A stretch of DNA of 64,000 nucleotides from Ectopseudomonas oleovorans (GCF_003052605.1 NZ_QASO01000119.1:1-64000), one strand, 5' to 3'. Shown: positions 15,640-24,958, counted from the first letter of the stretch. A program made the numbers and translations. The notes: generated from the sequence alone by a model not told the origin.

Positions 15640-16185
15640 TCACTTGATCGACTTGGCTGTACGCTGAACACGCTCGCGGTCTACAGCCGCACGCCATGTT
15701 TCCTTCTCGATAACGCCGCGGCGGCGCTCGATGCCCTTCATTGCCCAGATCCCCGAGCGATTGAAGATGTTGTTGATCGCACTCATCTCGTGGAAGTGGG
15801 TGAACACAGGCGTCGACTCTGTTGTGTCCAGGTTCGAGATTTTCCCGATGATGGCTTCAGGCGCCTGGATCAACGCAGCAAAGGGGATTTTTCGCCCCAT
15901 GCTTCTGATCATGGGCAAGGCCTCTACTTCGTGAAGAGCAACCAGCTCTAGGGTCTGCTCGATCAACGTCGCATGCCACGCTCCCAGGTACTTTTGCATG
16001 CTCTCGACTGCCTGTTCATCGCTCAGCTCAGGCTGAGGCATAAAGGCGCCATAGGCGATGTGGAAGGGTAGAACCGTCTCATCATAGGGCTCGCCGTGAG
16101 CAATGGCGCCCTCCCTCCAGGCAAAGTATTCGCGTGCCGCGATCAGGCGTTTCTGATTGCCGATTTCAGTGATTGCGTACTGCAT
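15640..16185 (-). CDS. Hypothetical protein
   Basis: A 181-residue protein, mostly helical by composition, with no motif that I recognise (MQYAITEIGNQKRLIAAREY at the start, a basic end ERRRGVIEKETWRAAVDRER). It lies between traI and the HAD/phosphoesterase set on the same strand, with an 18-base gap to the next gene, so it may belong to either group. The start ATG 16185 is preceded by GAAAGGAAGACCAG. Confidence 0.6.
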   Translation of the reverse strand: MQYAITEIGNQKRLIAAREYFAWREGAIAHGEPYDETVLPFHIAYGAFMPQPELSDEQAVESMQKYLGAWHATLIEQTLELVALHEVEALPMIRSMGRKIPFAALIQAPEAIIGKISNLDTTESTPVFTHFHEMSAINNIFNRSGIWAMKGIERRRGVIEKETWRAAVDRERVQRTAKSIK

Positions 16186-16235
16186 CTGGTCTTCCTTTCG
16201 TGGGTATTAAGGGGGTTGCCGCCCCCTGGTGGGTG

Positions 16236-17396
16236 TTACATGCGGCGGGGGCCTGGCCGGACTTCGGCTTCATGCTCCGCGGCGTGTTCGGGTTCGGTGG
16301 CCTGTGTCGGCGTAGCGGCTGCAGGTGGCTGCTCAGCCTGAACCGGCGTGGCCATGATCTCGGCCGGCTCGGCGGTCATGCCCTGCAGGCGCTGCACGAG
16401 TTGGTTGGGGTCTTCGCCGATCTGCAGGCCAATGCGCTCGCGCACGTCCTCGATCTGGGCATCGGGGAAGCGCTCGGCCAGGCGGGCGGTGCGCTTCGCT
16501 GTGAGGCTGTCGCCGCCTTGGTCGCGGTCATAGGCCAGCGAAAAGCGGCTGATGTTGTGGCGCTCGGCCAGGGCGATGATTGCTGCCTCGGTTTTAGGGC
16601 CGGGCTCGCCAGTGGTGCCGACGAACAGGATCCGCTGACGCTCTTCTGGGGTGGCCAGCTGATAGGTGCTCAGGGTGTCGACACCGCCCTCGCTGAAGCG
16701 GATTTCGGTGGGGTTGGCGCAGTCGCGGTTGGCGATGTAGATGCCTTTTTCGGTATCTCGGCTGAAGCCCTTTGCCTGCCTGTTTTCGCCGGTCGCCTTG
16801 TCCTTGTAATCGAAGCCTCGATACTCGTAGCCACTAAAATTCCGGTCGGCGTCGTAATGCGGAAAGCAGGCGCTACCGTAGATATTGGTTTTCCACCTGG
16901 TCGCGGCCAGAACTTCCGGCGAAATACCACGGGACTCCAGGTAGCTGGCATTTCCGCGACTCATCAGGCCGAACGATCGTTGAGCCTTTTCAGTACCAGC
17001 CTCGATTTTTGCCTGACGGTCCAGCGCGTCTGATTTCAACTCGGTCATGGTGCGCTGGGTGCTTTCGGCCAGCTGCTCCTTGGTAACGGTCACACCGACA
17101 CCATGGAAGTCGGCAACAGCTTGCTTCGCCTCGGCGAAGGATCCGCCAGCCACCTCCATGTGAAGCTTGAAGATGTCACCGTTCTGGGCGCTGTGGCGCT
17201 CTTGCCAACGCCAGGTGCTATCAGCTGCACGGTAAATGTCGAACTTCCCGCCGCCGTAGCGATAGACCTGATGCCCCTCGTAGGAGGCCTTTTTGTCCAA
17301 GTGCATGCCGAGCTTTTCGGCATAGCCAGGTAGATCCGCCATGATTTTCAGATTGGCGATCAGATCCTTATCGGCCTGCTTGTCGAATCGAGCCAT
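16236..17396 (-). other. Possible independent Toprim/DUF3991 gene inside the traI frame
   Basis: ATG 17396 (MARFDKQADKDLIANLKIMA) lies 5 bases after the stop of the nested gene 17402-17782. From there to 16236 a coherent 386-residue protein runs: a DUF3991-like zinc-ribbon/CHC2-like start (HSAQNGDIFKLHMEVAGGSF) and a Toprim fold (RFSEGGVDTLS, SLAYDRDQGGDS). Such proteins are primase-like and usually stand alone on plasmids. It shares the traI frame, so it may be made as a fusion, separately by translational coupling, or both. Confidence 0.5.
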
Positions 17397-20300
17397 GGGT
17401 TTTACTGCTGCAGAATTTCTGCGGCCATCTGCTGGCCGTCGCAACTCTGCAGGTTCTCCTCCATGAACCTGTACATCAGGCGGCAATACACCTTGAGTTC
17501 GCCTTTCTCCTCCAGTTGCCAGATTGCTGCTCGGCACCTGGCGCAAGTTGTGGGCGGGGGCTCGCGGTCCAGCCGCGAAAGGGTCCAGCTGATCAGCTCG
17601 CGGGATTGCGTGCTCGATGTGCTTGGCGGGGTCGCGCTGGAGACGATCAGCTCCTGGGGCGAGTCGGTAGACGCCGAATCCGCGGGCAGACCGGCCAGAA
17701 GACTCTGCATCTCCTCGGTCATCAGCTCGGCCTGGTTGGTTTTCTGTTCCTCGCCGGGAATCGGCGGCAGCAAGTCGCTCATGGTTGGCCTCCTGAGGCA
17801 CTGGTTTGATGTAGCGATATTTGGTGGTGGTCAGGGCGGGAGTCATGCCCTGGAGGGTTTCGCAGATGTCGCGGCGCTGCTCAGCAGGTACGGACGAGCC
17901 GGGATTTTTCCAGGGCTCGACTTCCACACCTGGAGCGGGGTTCTCGGCGGCGACGACAGCAACGCGACGGGCATCGGTCGGCCACGTTTGTTCGTCACTG
18001 CGCAGGTCGACTATGGCAGCGCCGAATGCTTTGGCGTGCTCGATCTCAGCCTCTACGGGCGGGATGACAGTGACTGATTGCTCGGGCTTTTCACTCTCAG
18101 CCGCGGCAGGCTGCTGAGGTGCGTTCGATAGGGTCGGGAATTCGAACAGCGAAGATGTGTCCGTCACCATGTCGATAACGGAAGTTTCTTGAGCCTTGAG
18201 CGGCGCCATTACGCCTGATTGAGCAGTTGCACGGATCGACGCTTGCAGATTTGGCATCAACTCAAGCGCGTTTTCCTTGGGCTTGAATTTCTCGACGTTC
18301 TTGACGAATTCAGTCCAGTTAGCTGAGTTCAGGTAAATCTTCGCGCCGTAAATCCCTCTGGTGTAGTTGACGTAAAGCGATTCCAGCGAAATGGGGTCAA
18401 TCGCGTACGCCCGAGCGACCGTCATGCCCTGTGCCTTGTGCCCGGTCATGCTGTAGGCATACTGCAGTGACTGATATTCACTGGCGTTGATCTTTACGTT
18501 TTTTCCGTCATCGCGAATGATCGTGAACTGAATATCCTCAATAACTTCACCATCAATCGCCCTAGTGATCCTCTCGATTCCGGTTACGGTTCCAAGGTCG
18601 CCGTTGTAGATCTGCTGACTGTCTGCATCCTTTGCGTTTTTACGCAGAAGCAGGCGCTCGCCAATGGCGACTTGAATAGTGAAGCGTTGGCCAGGCAGAA
18701 CTTCAGTTTCGATAGAAACACTGCCATCGGCTGAAAGTTGCCCTCTGGCAAAGCGGCCGTCACGGATCTTGTCGTTGAGCGCTCTGACTTGATTGTTGGT
18801 GTCCGCAAGAACCAGAACATCCTTCCAGTCCAATTCACGAACAACGTTATCTTCGCCAGGCAGACCGGCCTTCATATCCTCGAAAAGGTCGCCAACTAAT
18901 TCATCAGCCTCGTTTACTCCATCGGCGAAGACCCTGAGCTGCTCGTCGCGCAGCATGTAATCCAGGGCAAGTTTTGTTTTGCCCTGGTACAGAGCTTGAG
19001 CGGTCGGCTTGTACTGTTCGACTTGTCGAGCGATTGTTTCGATTTTGGCGCAGCGATCGCCGACAGCGGTGTGGAGGAGGCCAAAAAGTGCTGCAGTTTC
19101 AACCGCTCCATGCTGGTTGCGGTCACCAACACAAATCAGTCGAGCCCCTGCCTGGTGGCAAGCAACAACCAGGTGGTGCATCAAGTAGGTGTCGAGCATG
19201 CCGGCTTCATCGCATACGACAATATCGCCGCTATTGATCAGGTGTTCGGGCTTGTAGCGCTGACCAGATGCCTTAGCAGCCATAGCCGCCTGATGCTTGA
19301 TAAGCAGGGAGTGAACAGTCTGCGTCGCGATACCTGTCGACTTGCCGAGTTCACTATGCTGCTTGTTGCCCGGAGCAACGCCGATAATTCGACGGCCATT
19401 ATTTTTGAAAATCGCTTTATAAATGCGGAACGCAGGCGCGAGTGACGCTGATTTACCAACACCCGCAGCACCCTTCAAAAAACAGAACTGACCTTTTTGA
19501 GTCAGATCGTAGACAGCTTGACGCTGCTCATCTGTCAACTTGAACGGCTTCGCGCCGGGCTTCTGCTTAGACTGTTTCTCCTTCTCGTAGGCATCGATCA
19601 TGCTGTCTACGAATGCTCGATCCACTGTCCAGCGCGGATCATCCAGCCCAGAGTAAACGGCCTTCAGGCAATCAACTTCGAGACGGATTAACCCCTTTGT
19701 GGTGTAACGCTTGGGCGGGGTGCGTCCTTCATCATCAGGTTCCTGGGGGATCTCGATGATTCCCAGTTGCTTGAAAATGGCGCTTTTTGTAGCGGCGATA
19801 TCATCAAAACCTCCACGGCCAATAGTCAGGCTCGCAGCAGCAGCGTCTATCGCGAATTCATCGATGACGGTATTGCCTCGAAAAATCAGGCGACGGACCT
19901 GATTGAGCGTCGGCCCTTTCAACTCTTCTGCGGTTGATGCCTTCAGCTCAATTGGAGGGATGGTCGAACGCCAGTGATTGTCTAGGCCTTCGCCTAGCAC
20001 CACAGCCTTGCCATCGCGTGTACGAAGCGCGATGGCTTGCACTGCGCCTTGGCCAGACGTGGCCAAGTTCTGCTTCTCTTCCTGGATCTGTCCGCGCCGC
20101 TTTGATTTTTCTACGACGATATCTTTTGGAACCGAAGACTCGTTAAGGCGCAGGCCATGGCCGGTGTAATCAACCACCATCGCAGAGGCCAACTCGGGAA
20201 GCCTTTTCTGAAGGCGCTGATAAAATGCGATATCGACGACTGCGCCGAACTCTCGCTGGCTTTTATAAAGCCAGCCAGCATGAATGCTCAGATACTTCCC

Positions 20301-21137
20301 GTCCTTCGTTCTAACGAAGTTCGGCCGTTCGAGGTGTACGTGAAGTTGCGGATCAGGGTATTCCTCTCCCTGGACTCGGCGCGCTGTACAGTGGGCGTAG
20401 GTCAACGTAACGCACTCGCCTTCCACAGACTCAGCGCCCTGTGCACCTTCCTTACCTCGAATGCGGCCAACTTTATGTTCGCGGTCGATAGCGTCGTTGA
20501 CCGCTCCCATCATGCATTCCTGGATCACCTTGCGCGTCTGATCGTCGGCCTGTGCCCAGTAAACACTGATCGATTTCTGCAGGCTGACACAGGAGGAAAA
20601 TCCGAGGACTGGATCCTTGGCTGACTTCTCCTTGGCATCTTTTACCAGCTGATCAAGGTCACTAGCGTCGAGCTTCTTTTTCGCTGAAGGGTTCGATTTC
20701 CGCTCTTCAGCCTCCTGGATGGCCTTGTCGATTTGCTTGAGTCGGCGATCGCTCAAAAAGGCCTCGCCAGTACGTGGATTAACGCCACGAAAAAGAGCCA
20801 GGTAATCGCCATCTTGAGGGTGTTCACCCAAGCCAAGCTTCGATGCCAGCGGGCCAACGATCCCTGACGCCAGAGTGTCGTTACCGCTTTTGTGGTAGTA
20901 GTCCTCGCGCCCGGTGCCTTGCTCACCTTCGACTTGGCTGAGAATTTTTGCGATCTCAGCATCGACTTTCGCCATCTCGGCAGCCATGACCTGATCTGTC
21001 AGGCCACGATCTGCCCCCAAGGCAATGCGCTCCTCGCGCAGAGCCCGGAGCTCCTTCAGTTTCTTCTCAAAGTACGAAGCCTTTGCTGCGAAGTTTCCTG
21101 CCGTCGTTTTTTGGTTCGAGATGCCGTAGTGGCTCAT
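16236..21137 (-). CDS. traI: MOBF relaxase-helicase TraI, open through to a C-terminal Toprim module
   Basis: The 1633-residue frame starts with a TrwC-type MOBF relaxase (Tyr3 and Tyr22 near the N-terminus, metal-binding PQLHVHLERPNF near residue 266). A RecD-like helicase follows: Walker A GAAGVGKS near 556, Walker B VVCDEAGML near 642, and YSMTGHKAQGMTV. The relaxase nicks oriT and the helicase unwinds the transferred strand. Residues about 1120-1247 are Arg/Gly/Pro-rich and overlap a separate good gene in another frame (17402-17782). A DUF3991/Toprim region follows (EGG near 1480, AYDRDQGG near 1537). The natural relaxase may end near 17780. The start overlaps the upstream gene (ATGA). 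Confidence 0.9.
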   Translation of the reverse strand: MSHYGISNQKTTAGNFAAKASYFEKKLKELRALREERIALGADRGLTDQVMAAEMAKVDAEIAKILSQVEGEQGTGREDYYHKSGNDTLASGIVGPLASKLGLGEHPQDGDYLALFRGVNPRTGEAFLSDRRLKQIDKAIQEAEERKSNPSAKKKLDASDLDQLVKDAKEKSAKDPVLGFSSCVSLQKSISVYWAQADDQTRKVIQECMMGAVNDAIDREHKVGRIRGKEGAQGAESVEGECVTLTYAHCTARRVQGEEYPDPQLHVHLERPNFVRTKDGKYLSIHAGWLYKSQREFGAVVDIAFYQRLQKRLPELASAMVVDYTGHGLRLNESSVPKDIVVEKSKRRGQIQEEKQNLATSGQGAVQAIALRTRDGKAVVLGEGLDNHWRSTIPPIELKASTAEELKGPTLNQVRRLIFRGNTVIDEFAIDAAAASLTIGRGGFDDIAATKSAIFKQLGIIEIPQEPDDEGRTPPKRYTTKGLIRLEVDCLKAVYSGLDDPRWTVDRAFVDSMIDAYEKEKQSKQKPGAKPFKLTDEQRQAVYDLTQKGQFCFLKGAAGVGKSASLAPAFRIYKAIFKNNGRRIIGVAPGNKQHSELGKSTGIATQTVHSLLIKHQAAMAAKASGQRYKPEHLINSGDIVVCDEAGMLDTYLMHHLVVACHQAGARLICVGDRNQHGAVETAALFGLLHTAVGDRCAKIETIARQVEQYKPTAQALYQGKTKLALDYMLRDEQLRVFADGVNEADELVGDLFEDMKAGLPGEDNVVRELDWKDVLVLADTNNQVRALNDKIRDGRFARGQLSADGSVSIETEVLPGQRFTIQVAIGERLLLRKNAKDADSQQIYNGDLGTVTGIERITRAIDGEVIEDIQFTIIRDDGKNVKINASEYQSLQYAYSMTGHKAQGMTVARAYAIDPISLESLYVNYTRGIYGAKIYLNSANWTEFVKNVEKFKPKENALELMPNLQASIRATAQSGVMAPLKAQETSVIDMVTDTSSLFEFPTLSNAPQQPAAAESEKPEQSVTVIPPVEAEIEHAKAFGAAIVDLRSDEQTWPTDARRVAVVAAENPAPGVEVEPWKNPGSSVPAEQRRDICETLQGMTPALTTTKYRYIKPVPQEANHERLAAADSRRGTENQPGRADDRGDAESSGRSARGFGVYRLAPGADRLQRDPAKHIEHAIPRADQLDPFAAGPRAPAHNLRQVPSSNLATGGERRTQGVLPPDVQVHGGEPAELRRPADGRRNSAAVKPMARFDKQADKDLIANLKIMADLPGYAEKLGMHLDKKASYEGHQVYRYGGGKFDIYRAADSTWRWQERHSAQNGDIFKLHMEVAGGSFAEAKQAVADFHGVGVTVTKEQLAESTQRTMTELKSDALDRQAKIEAGTEKAQRSFGLMSRGNASYLESRGISPEVLAATRWKTNIYGSACFPHYDADRNFSGYEYRGFDYKDKATGENRQAKGFSRDTEKGIYIANRDCANPTEIRFSEGGVDTLSTYQLATPEERQRILFVGTTGEPGPKTEAAIIALAERHNISRFSLAYDRDQGGDSLTAKRTARLAERFPDAQIEDVRERIGLQIGEDPNQLVQRLQGMTAEPAEIMATPVQAEQPPAAATPTQATEPEHAAEHEAEVRPGPRRM
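17402..17782 (-). CDS. Nested small protein gene inside the traI frame
   Basis: A 126-residue protein in a different frame from traI. ATG 17782 has a textbook ribosome site (AGGAGG, 6 bases upstream). The product (MSDLLPPIPGEEQKTNQAEL...) ends with a coherent domain TCARCRAAIWQLEEKGELKV then a further Cys, suggesting a zinc-binding fold. Across the same DNA the traI frame gives low-complexity Arg/Gly/Pro/Ala sequence without motifs. This suggests the small gene is the real coding frame here. Function unknown; position suggests a transfer role. Confidence 0.65.
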   Translation of the reverse strand: MSDLLPPIPGEEQKTNQAELMTEEMQSLLAGLPADSASTDSPQELIVSSATPPSTSSTQSRELISWTLSRLDREPPPTTCARCRAAIWQLEEKGELKVYCRLMYRFMEENLQSCDGQQMAAEILQQ

Positions 21138-21568
21138 AGCTGAGGCTCCGCTCGCTGAGCCTCGGTGATCAGGCGATCAAGGACGGTCGGCACGATCCGG
21201 TCCACGATCGGATCCACCAACCCCTGGAAGAGCTCAGGACGCCGCTCCGCGTAAGAAGCCAAAACCTGAAGCGCCATTTCTGGAAGAGCGGAGCCCAGAA
21301 GGGAAGAAACGGACTGGGTAATAGCTCCTGCCATCGAAGCAACGACCGGACCGTCGAGGAGAACAGGAAGCGGCCTGGACGGGTCTGCAAGGTATTCCCG
21401 CGCTTCCAGGAAGCCCGCCAGTTGCTCATCTGAGCGAGCGCTCAGGAGTGCGTCGAGAACGCGACCCTGGGCTATGCCGAGGCGCGCCGACAGGCGCTCA
21501 AGGCGTACGGCCGCGATTTCATCTAGGTATTGGGTAGAGGACTTCGCCCCTGCCTTCTTCCTCGCCAT
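21134..21568 (-). CDS. TrwA/MobC-like DNA-binding accessory protein of the relaxosome
   Basis: A 144-residue protein just upstream of traI (ATGA overlap). A basic N-terminus (MARKKAGAKSSTQYLDEIAAV) precedes a short DNA-binding-like region (RLERLSARLGIAQGRVLDALL). The C-terminal part is helical (SSLLGSALPEMALQVLASYAE). Small proteins in this position, such as TrwA, bind oriT, help nicking and repress the operon. The similarity is positional and structural rather than by clear motif. ATG 21568 is preferred over the longer frame to 21691. Confidence 0.6.
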   Translation of the reverse strand: MARKKAGAKSSTQYLDEIAAVRLERLSARLGIAQGRVLDALLSARSDEQLAGFLEAREYLADPSRPLPVLLDGPVVASMAGAITQSVSSLLGSALPEMALQVLASYAERRPELFQGLVDPIVDRIVPTVLDRLITEAQRAEPQL

Positions 21569-21914
21569 TTTCCATTTCCCTTCTGAGAACGCTTTCAGGT
21601 AGCCGGCTTTAGCCGGCGTACCTTGCTCTTGCTTTATTGGCTTTTCCGGCCGAAACCACGCGGAGCGTGGGCTTTGGCCGGCACGCGCCACCCGAAGGGT
21701 GGAGATGTGTTAACGATTCTGCTCTTTCACAACCCAACTATAACGCATGGATCAACCATCGCAAGCTTATTTGCTAACTTTCGTTGACTTTATAGAAACG
21801 CAAGAATAGATTTAGCTCAAGACAAACGAATCACGGTTGAAACGCAGTGGAATCGAAACCTTCTTGTAGAATCTTTATGCCATCTATCAAGAAAGACACC
21901 CTGAGGAGGGTTCC
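21569..21914. other. oriT: Candidate oriT and divergent promoter region
   Basis: This 346-bp non-coding stretch lies between the relaxase operon (minus) and the stbABC-like operon (plus), the position of oriT in IncW R388. It contains a hairpin GCCGGCT-tt-AGCCGGC (21602-21617). A larger one spans 21646-21681 (outer arms CCGGCC/GGCCGG, inner arms CCACGC/GCGTGG). Direct repeats GAAACGCA lie at 21795 and 21839, the inverted repeat ATGG/CCAT near 21747, and AT-rich sequence between. The nic site was not identified. Confidence 0.6.
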
Positions 21915-22565
21915 ATGCGTAAAGAGCCGGATCACGACAAACAAAACGCTCACGATGCCATCGAGGCAATGGAGCTACGGGAGAGAGAAGTGGCTGACCG
22001 ACTGAAGGCATTGATCGCCAAAAAGCGGGCCGACGCGCTTGAGGGAGAGCACCCTCGCACTCGGGGTCACGCGACGAGGGTTTTGCGCCCACGCATGGAC
22101 GATCTGCGGGACATGATGATCCTGGGGATGAGCTTGGCTGAGATGACGAAAACCTTGGCCGAGGCGGGAGTGATGGTCAGCTACCAGAGCCTGCGGACAT
22201 TCCTGATCAAACACATGCCCGCCGACTACCGCGAGTTCATGGCCATCGGCCCAGGCAAGGCAATGCCAGCTGAGTTGAGCCAAGCGGAGCAGGAAAGTGT
22301 TGATCTCTTTCTTTCAGGATCAGGCACACAAAGAGATCAAGAGGACGAACGAAACCCAATTGGAGTAGGCAATCGGAAGGAAGAAGCACCTATTAAAGAG
22401 ACGAAGCCGGCGGCAACCGGCGAACAGCAACTACCTACGTCTCAAAACCCTCGAATCGATCCAGCCGCCATCGGGTTGAGCTCGGAGGAACGAAAGGCGA
22501 TGGCCGACGAAGAGGCCCGCCGAATCGAAGAGACGTACAACAAACCCCATAAGCCTAAAAATTAG
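21915..22565 (+). CDS. stbA: StbA-like DNA-binding protein
   Basis: A 216-residue hydrophilic protein. The N-terminal half has a helix-turn-helix-like region (DDLRDMMILGMSLAEMTKTLAEAGVMVSYQSLRTFLIKHMP, about residues 60-100), while the C-terminal half is disordered and Pro/Glu/Arg-rich. It is the first gene of a plus-strand operon with stbB- and stbC-like genes, divergent from the relaxase operon, as in R388. There StbA binds repeats near oriT and is needed for plasmid segregation. The family call rests mainly on gene order. The ribosome site is TGAGGAGGG. Confidence 0.6.
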   Translation: MRKEPDHDKQNAHDAIEAMELREREVADRLKALIAKKRADALEGEHPRTRGHATRVLRPRMDDLRDMMILGMSLAEMTKTLAEAGVMVSYQSLRTFLIKHMPADYREFMAIGPGKAMPAELSQAEQESVDLFLSGSGTQRDQEDERNPIGVGNRKEEAPIKETKPAATGEQQLPTSQNPRIDPAAIGLSSEERKAMADEEARRIEETYNKPHKPKN

Positions 22566-22589
22566 GTACGCGAGGAAGAGGTAAGCACT

Positions 22590-23330
22590 ATGAAAATTGT
22601 AATCACCAACCAGCAGGGCCGAATCGGTAAGTCGAGCATCGCCGGCAACGCCTTTCTGCCGTTCATGCCCGAAGGCACCCAATTTTTCAGCATCGAATCG
22701 CTGAACGACGGAGCAGAGCAATTCGGAGTTGAGCTGACCAAGCATCGTGGTGGCGACACCCTGGATATCCTTTCCCAGGTGATGACTGCAGACCATGTAC
22801 TGCTTGATGTCGGCGCCTCGAACTTTGAGCAGTTTTTCCTTGGGCTCACCGAGTTTTCTGGTGTCGAGGACTTCGATTTATTCGTAGTTCCCACCGTTCC
22901 GGGTAAGCGTGAGTCGCTCGAAACCATGAAAACCGTCGCTAAGCTGCGTGCATTTGGTGTACCGGCTGACCGAATCCCCATCGTGTTCAACATGGTCGAT
23001 CTGCAAGACCTGGCCGAACCTCTGGAAAGCGCCGTTAAGCGTTCTTTCGCGGAGATTTTGGATTTTTCCAAGTCGGAGAAAAGCTGCGTTGCTGATCCGA
23101 AGGCTGCCCTGCGTAAGTCCAACCTGTTTGACCACCTCAGCCGCTCTCGTCAGACCCTCGCCGAAGCTCTGGCGGACAAAACCGATTACGCGGCTGAAAT
23201 GCGGGCCACTGTTTCCGACCCCGAAGAGCACAAGCGTGTGAGGGATGCTTTTGCCGCCATGCGTCTGGCCAAGCTGGTTGCTGCCGACTGCCATAATCTG
23301 TTTAAGCGCGTGACCGCAGGTATTCAGTAA
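22590..23330 (+). CDS. stbB: StbB-like ParA/MinD-type ATPase
   Basis: A 246-residue deviant-Walker ATPase. The N-terminal P-loop is MKIVITNQQGRIGKSSIAGN, close to the KGGxGKTT pattern but lacking the first signature Lys. LLDVGASNFEQFF corresponds to Walker A' and VVPTVPGKRES to later motifs. In R388 StbB acts with StbA to balance plasmid stability and conjugation. It follows the stbA-like gene by 24 bases and overlaps the stbC-like start (TAATG). Confidence 0.75.
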   Translation: MKIVITNQQGRIGKSSIAGNAFLPFMPEGTQFFSIESLNDGAEQFGVELTKHRGGDTLDILSQVMTADHVLLDVGASNFEQFFLGLTEFSGVEDFDLFVVPTVPGKRESLETMKTVAKLRAFGVPADRIPIVFNMVDLQDLAEPLESAVKRSFAEILDFSKSEKSCVADPKAALRKSNLFDHLSRSRQTLAEALADKTDYAAEMRATVSDPEEHKRVRDAFAAMRLAKLVAADCHNLFKRVTAGIQ

Positions 23331-24070
23331 TGAATCCCTTCGACCTGGAATCCGAAAAATTCAGGATTCTGTTCGGCGAGCAGTACAAGCTGGCTGAGCA
23401 GTTCGAGGCTGTCGCACAACAGATTGCAGATGTTGAGCGCTCGCTGCATGGCACGGGCGAACAGCCTGGCCTTGCTGAGCTGCTTCTGGATGCTGCTGTC
23501 CAGATCCGTGGTGCAGCTTCAACTATCCAAGGGATGAACCTGGATGGTTTCTCCCAGGTACTCGTTTCGCTCTCCAATCAGATTGCAGGCCTGCCTGGTC
23601 GTCTGCTGAAGCCGGCTGATGAGATGGATTTCCGTGCCTCGCTGCGCGAGGGGATCGCTCAAGTTCTCGCTGATTCGATCATCGACGCGAAACTCCAGGT
23701 CGAGAGTGAAGCGGTCGATGTTGCGGTTAGCGACCTGGTTAGCCGGATCAAGGCCGCTATGGCCCAGCTCGGTGAGAGTTCGGCGAACTATTTCGCTGAG
23801 CGCAACGTGCTGAAAGGCCAACTCGAAGCAGAGAGGGAGAAGAACGCCGCGCTTGTTAAGCGTATGGCGTATTTCGAACAGGACAAAGACAACGCCCTTC
23901 GCCTGCTGTCCGCCGAGTTTTCTCAGGTGAGCAAGCGCTCCGGTAGCGCTCGGTTGATCGATGTCGGAGTCGGTGCCTTGATCGCCCTCGTGATTTCGAT
24001 GAGCACTCTGTACCCAGCTGTTGAGCAATACCTCAAAGCCCCATCGCAACAACACCACCAACAGCGCTAA
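23330..24070 (+). CDS. stbC: StbC-like membrane-anchored coiled-coil protein
   Basis: A 246-residue protein with long amphipathic helices (QYKLAEQFEAVAQQIADVER; NVLKGQLEAEREKNAALVKR) and one C-terminal membrane segment (LIDVGVGALIALVISMSTLY). Its start overlaps the stbB-like stop (TAATG). The place in the operon matches stbC of R388, whose function is unknown. Anchoring at the membrane with a cytoplasmic coiled coil would suit a partner of the StbB ATPase. Confidence 0.55.
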   Translation: MNPFDLESEKFRILFGEQYKLAEQFEAVAQQIADVERSLHGTGEQPGLAELLLDAAVQIRGAASTIQGMNLDGFSQVLVSLSNQIAGLPGRLLKPADEMDFRASLREGIAQVLADSIIDAKLQVESEAVDVAVSDLVSRIKAAMAQLGESSANYFAERNVLKGQLEAEREKNAALVKRMAYFEQDKDNALRLLSAEFSQVSKRSGSARLIDVGVGALIALVISMSTLYPAVEQYLKAPSQQHHQQR

Positions 24071-24098
24071 CGCGCACACCACAGCAAGGAGAAATCGC

Positions 24099-24470
24099 AT
24101 GGCTGCCCATAGCGAAGATGAAGATTTCCGTGGCCGTAAGAGACAGGCCCGGATCCTCGGCTACGACGCCGATGCATGGATCAAAGCCAATACGGAGTCG
24201 CGAAAGGAATTCCGAGATATAGAAGGTCACGACAAAGACGGCCTCGATGTGCTGGCTCGTGATCCCCACATGGATGAAGTCCAGAAACAGCACCAACTGC
24301 GGCAAGCGGAGCATGACAAGGCCGATCAGGCTAAGTCCGAAGCGTCTCAGCTGCGCGAGCGCAGTGAGCGCATCCTGGTGCAGACGAACGAGATCAGTGC
24401 TCTGGAGAAGGAGCTTCACCAGGGAAACGAACAACAGCAGCAGAACGAGAGCCAGGGGAGATCGATGTGA
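24099..24470 (+). CDS. Hypothetical charged coiled-coil protein
   Basis: A 123-residue hydrophilic protein. After RILGYDADAWIKANTESRKEF comes a long Gln/Glu/Lys-rich helix (QKQHQLRQAEHDKADQAKSEASQLRERSERI). ATG 24099 follows a good ribosome site (AAGGAGAAATCGC). It lies in the stb-to-coupling-protein operon and its stop overlaps the next start. No family is recognised. Confidence 0.65.
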   Translation: MAAHSEDEDFRGRKRQARILGYDADAWIKANTESRKEFRDIEGHDKDGLDVLARDPHMDEVQKQHQLRQAEHDKADQAKSEASQLRERSERILVQTNEISALEKELHQGNEQQQQNESQGRSM

Positions 24471-24958
24471 TGGACATGAAAAAAATTGCGGTGATGATCG
24501 CTGCTCTGCTGGCGAGCGTTTCTGTGTCGGCCTGCCCTCTCAGCGAGTGCATGCCCGAGCTGGCTGGCTCGAACGAGGATAAGGCTTATGTCGTTGCGAT
24601 GGGCAAAGACTGGTTCGAGCGGATGCAGGATCTGAAAGATCCAGTTCAGGCGATGCAGCATACCGCGCTGATCGCATCGCGCCTGCAAGTGGCAATGATC
24701 CAAGCCGAAAACCGGGCTCTGCGGCGCGCCCTTGAAACAGGCAAAGAGCCCGACTTCACGAGCATGCGTCAGTTGCCTTCGTATCAGAGTCTGCATGACG
24801 CGATCGCTTCGGATGTGCTCCAGGTGCTGACGACTGGGCGCATGCCGCAGCTCGATCGACTCGATCAACGCATCCACGCGAGTGTTCTGCGATCGATGAT
24901 TGAGGAAGCTGCTGAGGAACTCGGCCAGCCGCGTAAACCGCGTCGGATCATCGAGTGA
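24470..24958 (+). CDS. Periplasmic hypothetical protein with signal peptide
   Basis: A 162-residue protein with a clear signal peptide (MDMKKIAVMIAALLASVSVSA, cleavage before CPLSECMPE). The mature part is helical with two early cysteines. The first ATG (24470) overlaps the upstream stop and lies 9 bases from GGGGAG; ATG 24476 is also possible. Its place before the coupling-protein gene suggests a role in conjugation, perhaps in the envelope, but no family is recognised. Confidence 0.65.
   Translation: MDMKKIAVMIAALLASVSVSACPLSECMPELAGSNEDKAYVVAMGKDWFERMQDLKDPVQAMQHTALIASRLQVAMIQAENRALRRALETGKEPDFTSMRQLPSYQSLHDAIASDVLQVLTTGRMPQLDRLDQRIHASVLRSMIEEAAEELGQPRKPRRIIE

Noticed and set aside
16173..17033. 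Plus-strand frame of 286 codons antisense to the Toprim part of traI
   Set aside because: Low-complexity Gly/Ala-rich sequence without motifs; the minus strand has a clear Toprim fold here.
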